64,000 nt of DNA from Moringa oleifera (taxonomy: Eukaryota; Streptophyta; Magnoliopsida; Brassicales; Moringaceae): positions 558,001 through 622,000 of the forward strand of contig JAJFZO010000469.1 of assembly GCA_021397835.1 (NCBI GenBank), read 5' to 3'. Made by a program: the position numbers and the translations under genes. Under the pieces are notes generated by a model. The model had not been told where the DNA came from and searched no databases. It saw nothing but the letters and a program-made list of their open reading frames with translations. Shown here in pieces: positions 1 through 11,110 of this stretch. Numbering within the stretch: position 1 is the stretch's first letter; each line of letters begins with the position of its first letter.

Positions 1-816
1 AACTTACACATTAATTTAGGCATGGTTAAAATATTTCAAATATTAAAATAAATTTTGTAAAATAAGTTTAAAAAGCTAATATACTTTTTTTTTTTTAAAA
101 AAAAAAAGAGGATAGTCTACACACAAGAGATTAAATTGAAGAGAAAATTTGTGAAATGTTGGTAGATGTAATGATTTGGATAAGCTATGATGAGAGGAAT
201 AATAGACGATGGGGAGGGAGTTCTTTGAGTTATGCACATCAGTCCTATTCACATACCTAAAATATCACTCTCCAATCTCCATGATTGAATTCACTCTTTA
301 CCATCACTCTATGCCACAAAAAGTGTCACCTTTTGACTCACTTCCATGCCCATTAGTCTCCCCATATCTAGTTCTAATTCCTAACTACTTCCCATTTTCT
401 TATTCTCAAATTGCATCACTCTTAATTGCCACCAACCCTCTGCAAATCAATCTCACTGGATCCACAAATCAATTTATCCCATCAAAATTCCACTCAATAA
501 TGTAACACTAATTATATCGATATAATAAATTTAAAAAATTTGTTTTCTTAAAAATAATTTGATATACAAAATCAACTCAAAAATGTAAACATTTAAAAAA
601 ATATATATGCATACCCATTTCTGAATTAGACAAATTATGTCTTCAAGATGTAAAAATTCAAGAAAATTCTAGGTACCCAAGAATTTGTGTCATTAGCAAG
701 TTAGTGTGAGCCTAAGTCAACAATGGAGTTTGCCCCATACCTAAAGGTCTGGTTTGGGCGGGAAGGCCGGGCTTGGAAAGGCCGCAAGGAGAGGTTACTG
801 TCCAATGATAGGGGTC

Positions 817-967
817 CACGTGTACGTGATGAGAAAAGCATAAAGGACCCAAAAAGCAAAAGAAAAATTCAGGGAAAAACTGGCAATGTACAGTTTCTAT
901 CATAATGACACGTGACGACGCACATGCACATGCAGCCATTTGGTGAGGAGGGGTCACCACACACGTG
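817..967. promoter_or_regulatory. Cluster of three CACGTG G-boxes
   Basis: Three perfect CACGTG hexamers lie at 817-822, 909-914 and 962-967, the first followed directly by a second ACGT core. Downstream on the plus strand is a pyrimidine-rich stretch (about 1010-1080) that resembles a plant 5' leader. G-boxes bind bHLH/PIF and bZIP/ABF factors. No convincing coding exon follows: the first plus-strand ATG after the leader (about 1107) opens only about 22 codons. It may be the promoter of an unrecognised or noncoding transcript, or chance. Confidence 0.4.
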
Positions 968-1557
968 CGCATCTGCTCAACATTAAGAAAAAAGAAACTT
1001 TTTCTGACCCCTCTAGAAACCCTATCTTCTTTGTTCCTTCTCCAAAACCACATCATTTTCTTTCTTTTTTTTTTTCTGGGAATTTTCAGCACTGTGTAAG
1101 CCATTAAATGCGGATTTTCTTGCTCCTTTTTCCTACCACACAAACAGGAGACATAAAAGAAACAGAAGTGATCTGAAACTATGAAGGAGACAAAGCATCA
1201 TTTATAGTCAAGACTTAAACATGCGTTGCTGCCTTAAAAAGGTCATGACATGGTCGATTCTCTCACCTACTGCTTACTTAGTGGTTCACAAGGATTCCTC
1301 ATTTTCTTGGATTCCCAACTCCTTCACACACACATCCACCATTAGGATAGAATCCTTAACCCTTCCTTCTCTCTACTCTTTCCCTCAAGAAACATTGTCA
1401 AATATCAAATCCCAAATCTTATTCCTAATCTTCCCTAATGTTTTAAGCAGAGAATAACAATATTCTTTACTACATTAGCAAGGAAATACCTTCGTTTATC
1501 TTTGGCTTCCAAATTATTATATCCCTATGTCTCTTTTGGCAAAAAGATTTCACTTAG

Positions 1558-1750
1558 AAAGAGCATTGGCCAATTGGGGTTTTGGTTAATTTCATGAATT
1601 CTGTGATTAGTAATCTACAAAGAGCATTTGGTCAATTGAGTTTTGGTTAATTTCATGAATTCTGTAATTAATAATCCAAAAACAATATTAGCCAATTGGG
1701 TTTTGGGTTACTTTAATGACATCTGTGATTAATAATCTATAAAGAGCATT
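1558..1750. repeat. Three-copy ~61-bp tandem repeat
   Basis: Three head-to-tail copies of a roughly 61-bp unit start near 1558, 1619 and 1679, each opening with a variant of AAAGAGCATTGGCCAATTGG and ending in a TAATCTA-type block, followed by a partial fourth start at 1741. Copies one and two are nearly identical; copy three is more diverged. Each unit contains a (C)CAATTG core. No function is evident. Confidence 0.75.
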
Positions 1751-3505
1751 TTCTTTTTAAGGGTTAAAGAAGAGCTTATTAGGAGAATGTGGAATTAAAT
1801 TAAGAAATGAGACTCTAAGCCCATTGGGCCCCTCCCCAACCGCAGCACTCCCATGCCCTTTGGCGTTAGGTTTACTCATTAATTATGATGTCCTAACTAC
1901 AACATAAAAAATCCCCAAAAAAAATTATAAGGTAATCTTTATATTTATTAAAATTAAATGCAAATCCCAATCTAGAAAAATACTGGTTCCAGCCAAGCAA
2001 ATCGTACGTAAAATCATCTTCTATCTCTTCTGATATCTCATCCATCCAACCACAGAGGATCAGCCCAGCTGTTAAGGAAAGGCTCTTTCTGTCATTGGGC
2101 TCAGTTCTTTTTTTGGACCGAGGAGGACGACACTTGATTGGCCCAATTTTTATTATTTTCCATTTATAATTCCATTAATTTAATCCCACAATCTTAGCCA
2201 ACCAGATGCCCTGCTTAGTGGGTGTAGACCCAGATAACCATTTTTCACATGCATAGTCATGTGGGTTTAATACGCCATTGTTTGGCACCTTATTAGACGA
2301 GGAGGTTGACTCAATCTCGAGCCTCCCCCTTGTGTTTGCAACAAGAGAACGTGTCACTAGCATGAAATCAGTGAATTTAGTATAGAAAGTAGCTAGGTTT
2401 CGTGCTCGTGGGGTTGCGTTTTAATCATATGATTGTTTATTGACCCCAAAGCCATCCATGTGGGAGGACATTCTTTTGAGATATACACCTTGATCTTCAC
2501 CATCATCACCTTACACCTTTTGTCATTATATGTACTTTTTTTTTTTTCCTTCCCTAAGACACCTAAGGTTGCATGCGACAGTCTCATTTTCTCGAATTTA
2601 ACCTATTGGAAAGCAGGAGAAAAAGAAGGAAAAATTACAGTGACATAATTAATGGGAGCTTGGAGACATGTTGAGTTCATGTTTTGACACATTAATTAAG
2701 TTGTAGAGGACACCTTGTGACAAAACCTGTAACAAATGTTTGACCACTTAAATTCAAATTTGAGCAGCCAAATTGGAGGAAGCAAAAAAGGTCCAAGTTC
2801 CAGGCCCATGTGATATGGTTTCAATCACTGGACTCAATTTATTGGAAATGTTCCCTTGGGAGGGTATCTATATTTAAGTGATTTATTTGATAGTAAGTAC
2901 AATGAGGAAAACGATAATATTTTTTTTTGGGACTTTGCAATATGGATGTTTATGATAATTTATTTTTAATATAAAATAAAAATAAAGATATCCGTTAAAA
3001 TTAAATCTTGTGTCAATTTGATATCAAAATCAAAATTTTAAGCCTTTTCTATTTTGTATATGATTTGGGCACTAATAACCCACTTCAAGGGCATGCATAT
3101 CTCTAATTATTCACATCCAGAAATAGCAGAAAGCTTATAATTTGATTTATCCAATTTGGATTTTCTTTTCCATTAGAAACTTAAAAGACAGGAAAAGAAA
3201 ATGAAGAAAAGAGAAACTAGGCAGAGAAGAATGAAAAGTAAAAACCATTGCCCCACCTAATAAAGGAAGTGTTGCAGCTGCAAGTTACTAGGAGCTGGAG
3301 ATGAAGAGCAGAGTTTGGGTAAGTGTCCTACAGAAGCAAGATGGTCCTTGGCTGGGGCAGGATCCAGGACTGTCTTACATAAAATCTCAGAACCTATCCG
3401 TTATAAAATCCTAACATATTCTGTTATATAAATATCTTCCAAGACAGTAATATTTCCACATATCTGAAAATTAAGACAACACCATTGCTGCAGAAAAATG
3501 GTATC

Positions 3506-3616
3506 ATGTCTGTTTCTTGTTTCTTCTGGATTTTGTTTTTGATCTGTTGTTGGGTTCCAGCTCTGGTCATTAATGGTCTGAACATGGAGCCCGAAGTGTC
3601 AGTGAGGTGGTCTTAG
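3506..3616 (+). CDS. Possible small secreted peptide (36 codons), unrecognised
   Basis: An ATG at 3506 opens a 36-codon frame ending at TAG 3614-3616. It begins with a strongly hydrophobic segment (FFWILFLICCWVPALVI) typical of a signal peptide, followed by a short polar tail. A TATATAAATA-like box lies about 75 nt upstream (near 3424-3433). A separate open segment downstream (to about 3690, ending VVITNK) could be a second exon, but the intron needed would be about 55 nt, which is short for plants. I do not recognise the family. It could be a chance ORF. Confidence 0.2.
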   Translation: MSVSCFFWILFLICCWVPALVINGLNMEPEVSVRWS

Positions 3617-4772
3617 ATGAACATTATGGGGCTTGTTGAAGGTTTCGAAGACCCAGAAGACAACCGTTGATGGGCCTGTGGTCATAACCAACAAGTAAGA
3701 GGAGGCCCTATCCATTCTGTTCTGTATATTAGTTACAGTTTGACTAAGAAAAGCCAAGAGTCGGCAATTAGTAAAATTTAAAACCAATTTGGTCATTGAA
3801 TTCAAAAGCTAAGACAAGAAGAATCCATGTCAGTCTAACATAGAATTTTGAAAGTATTGGAATATCAAAGTAGGTAAATTTGTTTTTTCTCCTTTTTTGG
3901 AGTATACAAGAGAATTTTAATTTCTTAATTTTCAGACTTGTCTATGTTAAGACAATATTCCAAGTGGGAGTCAGGATTCCATGGGACCGGGAATGTTATA
4001 TATTCAAACATGCATGAATCGGCTTTTGGAATGCCTTCATGAACAAGTAATAAGAACATTAATGAATGATAAAATTAGTATTTATTTGATAAGGATGGAA
4101 CTATTTTGATTATGTGTTATATGCCGACATTATTTTTTTTGATTATTTTTATAATAAAAATATATAAATAATTTCAAATTTTATTTATAAATTATGAAAA
4201 GTTTAAATCTTATATATTGATAAATAAAAGGACTTTTTAAATACCATAAGATTTAAAAGTTGAACCATTTGTAAATAGTAGATAAATTTATACACAAATT
4301 ACAATAACACTCGTTCAATGATTTGATATGATATCAAAATAAAAAAGAATTCTAAGCTAATTTATCGTAACAAGATAATATGACATAGTATATATTACAT
4401 ACTAAATACCACATATAATATATATTATGCATATTTACTTTATCACTTATTCTTTCACAAATTTTGTGTCTTTTTTATGAGGTTTTTTTTAATCAATAGT
4501 TATTGTATGATTGATAGAGTTTTGAGTTTAAATCGTGAAATATCAGCAAAAAAGAGAATTTACGATGATCAAGTTAGTAAATATTTTTAGAATATAACTT
4601 GTTATGAAGCACCATTCTTTATTCTTTATAAGTTTTGGGGTCATAAGTTGTTTAAAAATATAGTCCTTATTCTTAGTGTAGCGTTTAGAATTCTTAAGTG
4701 GGATGGATTGAATCTAGGTAGTAAATCTTTCTTAGACTTTAGTAAGCCTTCGTGTACAGGGTTAAGCTCAAT

Positions 4773-6791
4773 CACTACTATAAAAAAAAAAAAAAAGAAA
4801 TAGTGGACACCAAATTAATGATAATTTTGTTGAAAACTATCATTAAAAATGTTTTAATATTTTTATTGTTAGCTCTAAAAAACTAAATTCATTTATCATT
4901 AGTTTGATAAAAACTATCATTAAAGGGTACAATTGACGTTAAAGGTTACCTTTTAATATCGGTTCTATAAGAACTGACATTAAAACTCATGGTTTTTAAC
5001 GCCAGTTCTACAGGAAATGATATTAAAAACTTTTGTAATGTTAGTTCATGAAGAACTGATATTAAAGCCTACCTTTAATGTCAACTTGTCATGAAACGAC
5101 ATCAAAAGCTTTTGTAACCCTTTACTGTCACTTCCTCCGCATTTGTCCCTAAATAGAAACTTCCCCTTCTACTTACTTCTCTCTTCATTCTCTCTTCCAT
5201 CCAATCATCCAAGAATCAAAGTGTTTTTGCTAGATTTGAGATTGTGCAATAAGCTTGGATATTGATTTCTTTGGTTGTCAATATGTAAGTTTATTTTATT
5301 ATCTATTTTTATTTAATTTGATTTGAGTTTAAAAATGTATTAAAAAATTAATATTATCTATAGATTTGCTTGATTGGATGTAATTTTGTGAATATTTTAC
5401 AAGTATTTTGATACTTAAGAACTATTTAAAAGTGCTTAATAAATTTATATTGGTAAAATTTGAGTATTTTGTAAGCACATTTGAATAGTATTTTATGTAA
5501 GAATGGGTATATGTTGATGAATTTATGTAACTCGACGAATTCATATTGATTTGAAATTAAAAATTATTTGATATATTAATTTTATTTTAATTAATTAAAT
5601 ATAATTTACCTAATTTGATGTTAGTTAAATGTTAAATAGAAAATTGATTAATTAGATGTCAATTAAGTAACTAGATGTTAATAAATTAATTATATGTTAA
5701 TATAGTAGATGTAAATTAGTTAATTTGATTTTAATTAATTAATTAGATGTTAGTTATATGTTATTTATTTAACTAAATAATTCATCAATTAGATTTTAAT
5801 TAGATAATTAATTAGATGTTAGTTACATATTATTTATTTAATTAGATAACTAACTAATTAGATAATTAATTAATTATATGTCTTAAATTAAAAAAGAGGT
5901 TGGACAATATTTATAGAGTGATGTTATAGTAGTTAAACCTTCAAGATAAATAAAATTTTGTAGATATTGGTATAATTGAACTTTTAAGAATGAGTATAAT
6001 AATCTGTGTTTAAACTTACGTATTGTATATTAAGTTATGAAATTAATTTTTTTCTCCTTATGTTAGATGTTATGTTTTATTATTTTTTGGATTAGATTAT
6101 GTTGAAATGTTTATATATGAAATAAATATTGATAGTTTGAGTATAAATTAATTTTTTTGTCAAAGTAATTACGTATATGTTGGTACATTGAAGTCTATAG
6201 AAAGAATAAGTATTGATGTATTTGAAAATTATGTAGTTATATATGTTAAATAAGTTTCATGGAAGTGTGTAATATTTATATATTATATATAATTTTTGTG
6301 GAGAAAACTTTGCATGGATATTGAGAAGAATTGTGTTAATGTATATAAGATGAAAAGATATGGTTGATGTGTAAGAGATGATGATGCGAAGAATTGTATC
6401 TAGGAAGGTTTTTCATAGTTTGTACATGAATATTTTGTATTTACTTCAAAATTATTTTAAAAAATAAAAAATATTTTTAATGGTAGTTTAGTAAAAATTA
6501 TCATTAAATGCCTCTTTTAACAATAATTTTTTAAAAACTATAATTAAAAGCACCATAATAGTTTTTTACAAACTATTATTAAAGGCCCCCTCCGAATAAC
6601 AATTTTTAAAGAATTGTTATTACAGACCTTTTCCTTTTAGTAACAGTTTTTGATAAACTATCATTAAAGGGGACCTTTAATGTTATCATGAAAGATCTTT
6701 TCTTTATAGTGTTTTGAATAAAGATGATAATTATATAATTGTCATTCAAATTCATTTTTAACTATCATTAAAACTCATATTTGTAGTAGTT
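4773..6791. mobile_element. Non-autonomous CACTA (En/Spm-like) element
   Basis: The left end reads CACTACTATAAAAA and the right end reads TTTGTAGTAGTT, the expected inverted terminus with the last base changed. The insertion is flanked by the 3-bp duplication AAT (4770-4772 and 6792-6794), the length CACTA elements make. Both subterminal regions (about 4810-5110 and 6480-6780) carry many copies, in both orientations, of short motifs such as AACTATCATTAAA. These are the subterminal repeats that the transposase of this superfamily binds. At 2,019 bp with no transposase reading frame it is a deletion derivative or MITE-like copy needing a partner in trans. Confidence 0.72.
5575..5890. repeat. 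AT-rich degenerate tandem repeat inside the CACTA element
   Basis: Repeated variants of TTAATTAATTAGATGTTAGTTA are strung together through this interval in the middle of the CACTA element. The period is irregular (roughly 15-60 bp) and the copies are diverged. It looks like replication slippage of AT-rich filler, not a coding segment. Confidence 0.5.
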
Positions 6792-6794
6792 AAT

Positions 6795-8190
6795 GCTTGG
6801 TTTGGTGTTATGGATTAAATAAGGTATGAACTTAGCTAGGCTGAAATACAGATGGATGTCCCTTACATTATATGCCTACTAAAACAATTTGGAGCCTAAG
6901 TTAATATGATGTTAAGATAAGATTAGGATTCAAACTAAGTGGAGCTTTACAGGTAAGGCTTAGATCCCAAGCTAAATTTAGATCAACTTGGCATAATTTA
7001 TCAAAACAGCATTGTTTTCTTTTGGTTTTTTATATATTCATCAATTGATATTGCCATCGATACATGGCTTTTTCTCACACAAATGTCATTTTGTTTGCTT
7101 TCCCTTTCATTTTCATTTTTCTTTTACAGTTCTCTCTTATACTCATCTCCTTCCTTTAGGTTTCTCTTTACAAATTTGTCCAAATTTTCATTTGAAGTGC
7201 GATGCCTTGTGATTGCTTTTCCTAATTTGTCTTGTTACTTTGCCTTTTATTTTCTTTGTAACTTTTTTTTGTGAGTTTTCTGTGTCTTACTTCAAGCTTT
7301 ATTCTCCTTTATATGTACCATGAGTCGAAGTATAACTACTTAGTCTAGATTAAACGTTAAAGTTTCTTTATTCAATTCTAGATTTTATAAGTTTAGAAGT
7401 CCTAAAGCTTCAAGAATTTCTATGCCCTTCTCGGCCTTGTGCATGGAGATTCTTTAAACTATAGTCTTCGATTGTTTTTTTTTTTTGCACCTTTTAGCTT
7501 AACTTTTGTAAATACCTTAAGCTCTTAGCTTCACAACTCACCCCAAATAATTAGAGATATTTGGTGGCATTTACGAGTATATCTAAAAAACAGGGCTTTT
7601 GGGTTTTTTAGAAATGTGTTCTTTAACATTTTCAGCATAAAGATTAATTTGAGCAATTAATAGGCATAGGAGGTGGTATATTAGCCCATGAACAAAGCCA
7701 ATTTTTAAGACAAAAGGTATCCTAACTTTTGAGATAGTTTAAAGGATGGCATAGTTTCAGGTCTCATGGGAAAGTTTGTAGGCTAAAGTCAATACATGGG
7801 GTAGCCTTAGGTTTAATGGTAAGGTTCTGATGTCATGTGGTGATCATCTCTTTGATCTTGTCTAGCATCTTTTAGCTTAGTAGCTAAGTGAAAGGTTTGT
7901 GAATGATTATTTAACTATTAGGGTTATTACATGGCTTATGATCAGGCTGCCTTTTCTTATGGGTACATCATTCATGGGTTCTTTTAATGGTAGTGGGTCC
8001 ATTTCTTTTAGTAATGGTGATTGTGATCACAACGCAATTGAAATTATTAGGGACAAGACCTTTAACTCGAGAAAGAGTTAGTCCTTTTGAAGACCATGGT
8101 GTGAGCCCTTTTCTTTATTCTTTAGTTATTCTACGATCACCTAGGGCTAGCTTTTAGTATATTTCTTTTGTCATAACTAAGGTTTCAACT
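6795..8190. other. Intergenic stretch, nothing recognised
   Basis: The sequence between the CACTA element and the inverted LTR-like arms has only short reading frames rich in Phe and Leu, typical of T-rich noncoding DNA. No transposon domain, RNA gene or promoter could be supported. Confidence 0.4.
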
Positions 8191-8194
8191 AAAG

Positions 8195-10434
8195 AAACCC
8201 ACAGCATGATAAAAAATAGAATTCGTTACTAATATTTTTAGGTGTGATTGGCCACCATCATGAAATAAGCCTAACTGATAAAAAAAAGGTTAAGAGTTGG
8301 GTTTAGGAGTCGGTTATAACTAGGGAAGGATTAACACCCCTAAAATGCTTATAATTGGTACCATTTTAATTTCTTTTTTAATAATATTTTTAAGGATATT
8401 TTGGTCAAAATTATATAAAATTTCATACTTCATCTTGATATACGTTTTAAGGAGAAAAAAAGAATTTGCAATTACTCAACCTTTTTTTTTCTTTAAAATA
8501 AAGATTTCAAATATATAATAATATTATTATAATGAAAATGTACTCTTATTATAAAAATCACAATATAATCATAAAAGCATGCTTTCTATCTTATAACAAG
8601 ATTTTGTTATCTGTTTATAACTTAAATAGATTAAATCATATAATTTAACAAGACTTGTAATGATATTTTAACTTGGTTCAAAGTAATTTTACTAAAAAAA
8701 TTATGATAAAAAGCAATGTTATAGAAAATGAATACCTTTTGAAGTCTTTAAGTTTTTTTGTAATATTCTTCATTTTTTTTTCAAGAAATTATGAACGAAA
8801 GATAAAGAATTTCAAAGGAAATCCTTCTAAAAGAAAGAAAATTTAAATAAAAAGTGAAACTAAAGTGGGAGATTTTTTAGAGAATTCTTGAGAGGATTTT
8901 TCTTGCTTGTGTTCTTATTGATGAATTTATGTTATAATTGAGATTTCATCTTTATTTATAGGGATTATGTGGCAAAAGTTAGCATCAAATGGCACGAGTA
9001 TGTAATATGCTTGCCAGCTCTGGCAGACTTAATAGATGTTGCCTTTTTTGTAAGGTCTGGTAAACCTAGGTAGGGCTTTTCTGGACTATTTCTGTTGATT
9101 TTGACACTATCAAGCTTCTTTTGAGTGTGATAACATGATCATTTGCTTGAATCAAAACCTAGACAATTGAAAAATAGCTTTACCCAGTTGGTTTTTATTA
9201 CACCATTGAAAGGAGAATTTCTGCAAGAAACAACTTCTTTAAAAGTGATGTTATTGACATGGCAATGCAAGCTAACATGGCACATCATGGTTGGGCACTA
9301 GAGAGCGACGTTTTTGAGGTAGTAAGATGAAGCTACATCCACTCACCTATTCATTAATTGACATCGCAGTGCACTAGTGGGTGATACTGACTATGTGGCA
9401 AGGTATAGCTGCGTTCATTCATCTTTCATTAATTGATGTGATATGACATCATTTAACAATGTTGCCATATTAGTCTAAAGCACAGTAAGAATGTGATGTG
9501 GCTAATAGCATTGATTTAGAGATGGTTGAATGGAAGTAAACCAACCTAGTCAGTCGTGACACCCTAGTGGCAAGTAAACTTGTTGACGTGGTAGTCTGTT
9601 CCAAGGTGGCTCATTTTACAGATTAGTTTAAGCAAACTTTGTTAGCTAAATGATTAGATTTAGGAAATGAATAAGAATATTGAAGATTGCTACTAAAAGT
9701 TAGAGTTAAGCCATAGGATTAGAGGAGTTGAATGACACAATTGAAGTCACCAGGTAGACCTATGGTTGAGCTATCCAACTGAGAGCAAATGAAGTTGAAG
9801 ACATCATAGCACCTAAAAGAAGCCGAAGAGTATGGAAATCAAGTTGAAATCAGCAAGTGCACTCAAGTAAGTTTTCGAGAGACCTCTCGAAATGAAACTA
9901 ACTCTATTAAGCCAAAAGACAAAGATTGTTGTTGATCGCACTGCACTCATCTGATCCATTTACCATTTACTACTAACTTGTGCCATCAAAATCCTATAAA
10001 TAGTCACTGGAGCTTGCAATTGGAAAGAGAGGAATAGACACAAACATTCACATATTCACAAACAAATTCATAAAGGCAATCATACACACAATCACTCACA
10101 ACAGAGAAAAATTCTCTATAACTTTTTTAGTTTTTTAATTTAAGTTCTCATTTCTGATCGAAGGAATTCTCACTTGAAATCTTATATCCATTCATATTGA
10201 AGAAGGAAGAAATTTTACATAAAGTGTAAAAGATTTCAAGAGGTATCACAGCTCTCTTCTTGAATTCATTTTTATTATAATATATTAATTTTCTTAAAAA
10301 AGTTTGCCTGAGCTAAGTTAATTATCACTAGAGTCTTGTTAAGTTATATGTTTAGATCTATATAATATTTTAGTATATAATGAAACTATGTTATAGAAAA
10401 AAAGAATATATTTCTTCCTTAATTTTTTTTCATA

Positions 10435-10476
<42 letters not shown>

Positions 10477-10797
10477 GATTTTTAACTTTTTATTTTAGAG
10501 AAGAAAAGAGGTGGCAAGTGCAAATCATTTTTTTCTCTCTAAAAAATATTTTGATACATTAACATGGAATAAGTACTAAGTCCTAAGTACTTTGATCAAA
10601 ATACCCTTAAAATTATTTTTCAATAAAAAAATTATAAATGATACTAATTTTTGGGTGTTTTGGGGTACTAATCCTTCCCTAAGAGTAACTAACTCCTAAA
10701 CTCAAAATCTTAATTTTTTACCAATTGCCTTGCTCTATGATGATGGCCAATCGCACCTAAAAGGATTAATGATAACTCTAGATATTTTCTCACACTA
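8195..10797. repeat. Long inverted repeat of LTR-like arms
   Basis: Reading inward from both ends gives the same diverged sequence. The left arm runs plus-strand from about 8195 to at least 9000; the right arm is its complement from about 10797 back to about 9970. Matching landmarks are GGTGTGATTGGCCACCATCAT (8251-8271) with its counterpart near 10743-10763, the ATAACTTAACAAGAC block, the TTGAAATCTTT block, and a TTTATAGG block. The right arm read forward has a CTATAAATAG TATA box near 9994 and ends in CA, as an LTR does, so this looks like two LTRs of a Tat/Ogre-type gypsy element placed head to head with no internal region. A (TA)n tract lies in the right arm at about 10434-10476. Element identity is inferred; the inverted symmetry is seen directly. 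Confidence 0.62.
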
Positions 10798-10864
10798 TGG
10801 TCCTATGGAAACTTCGATTGTGACAAGTACTTTTAAATCTCCTTTAAACTTGTAGAATTGAGGT

Positions 10865-11110
10865 GATTGAACCTAAAACAAGTTAAACAATATCAATTGA
10901 ATAATATCAGTTGAACAACTTAGCTGAACAAGGTTGTTTGAATAAGCCTGGCCAAACAATCCCAGTTGAACAAGGCTAGCTAAACAGATTGGTTGAACAC
11001 CCTTAGTTAAACAAGGTTTGTTGAATAGATTGGCTAAACACTCCCAACTAAGTAGGGTTAGCAAGACAGGTTTGTCAAATATGGCTAGCCAAATAACTTA
11101 GTTGAACACA
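10865..11110. repeat. Degenerate minisatellite, ~20-24 bp unit
   Basis: About ten diverged copies of a unit like GTTGAACAAGGTTAGCTAAACA follow one another. Spacing is irregular and substitutions are frequent. It abuts the right arm of the inverted LTR-like structure. Tandem repeats next to LTRs are known in Tat/Ogre-type gypsy elements, so it may be part of the same retroelement; that link is inference. Confidence 0.6.

Larger units (their letters stand above)
1..4772. other. Gene-poor left flank
   Basis: No exon, RNA gene or transposase domain could be recognised here. Reading frames are short and low in codon structure. The only items I can support are the G-box cluster near 0.8-1.0 kb, a three-copy tandem repeat near 1.6 kb and a small ORF near 3.5 kb, each listed separately. 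The remainder is AT-rich intergenic sequence. Confidence 0.5.
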
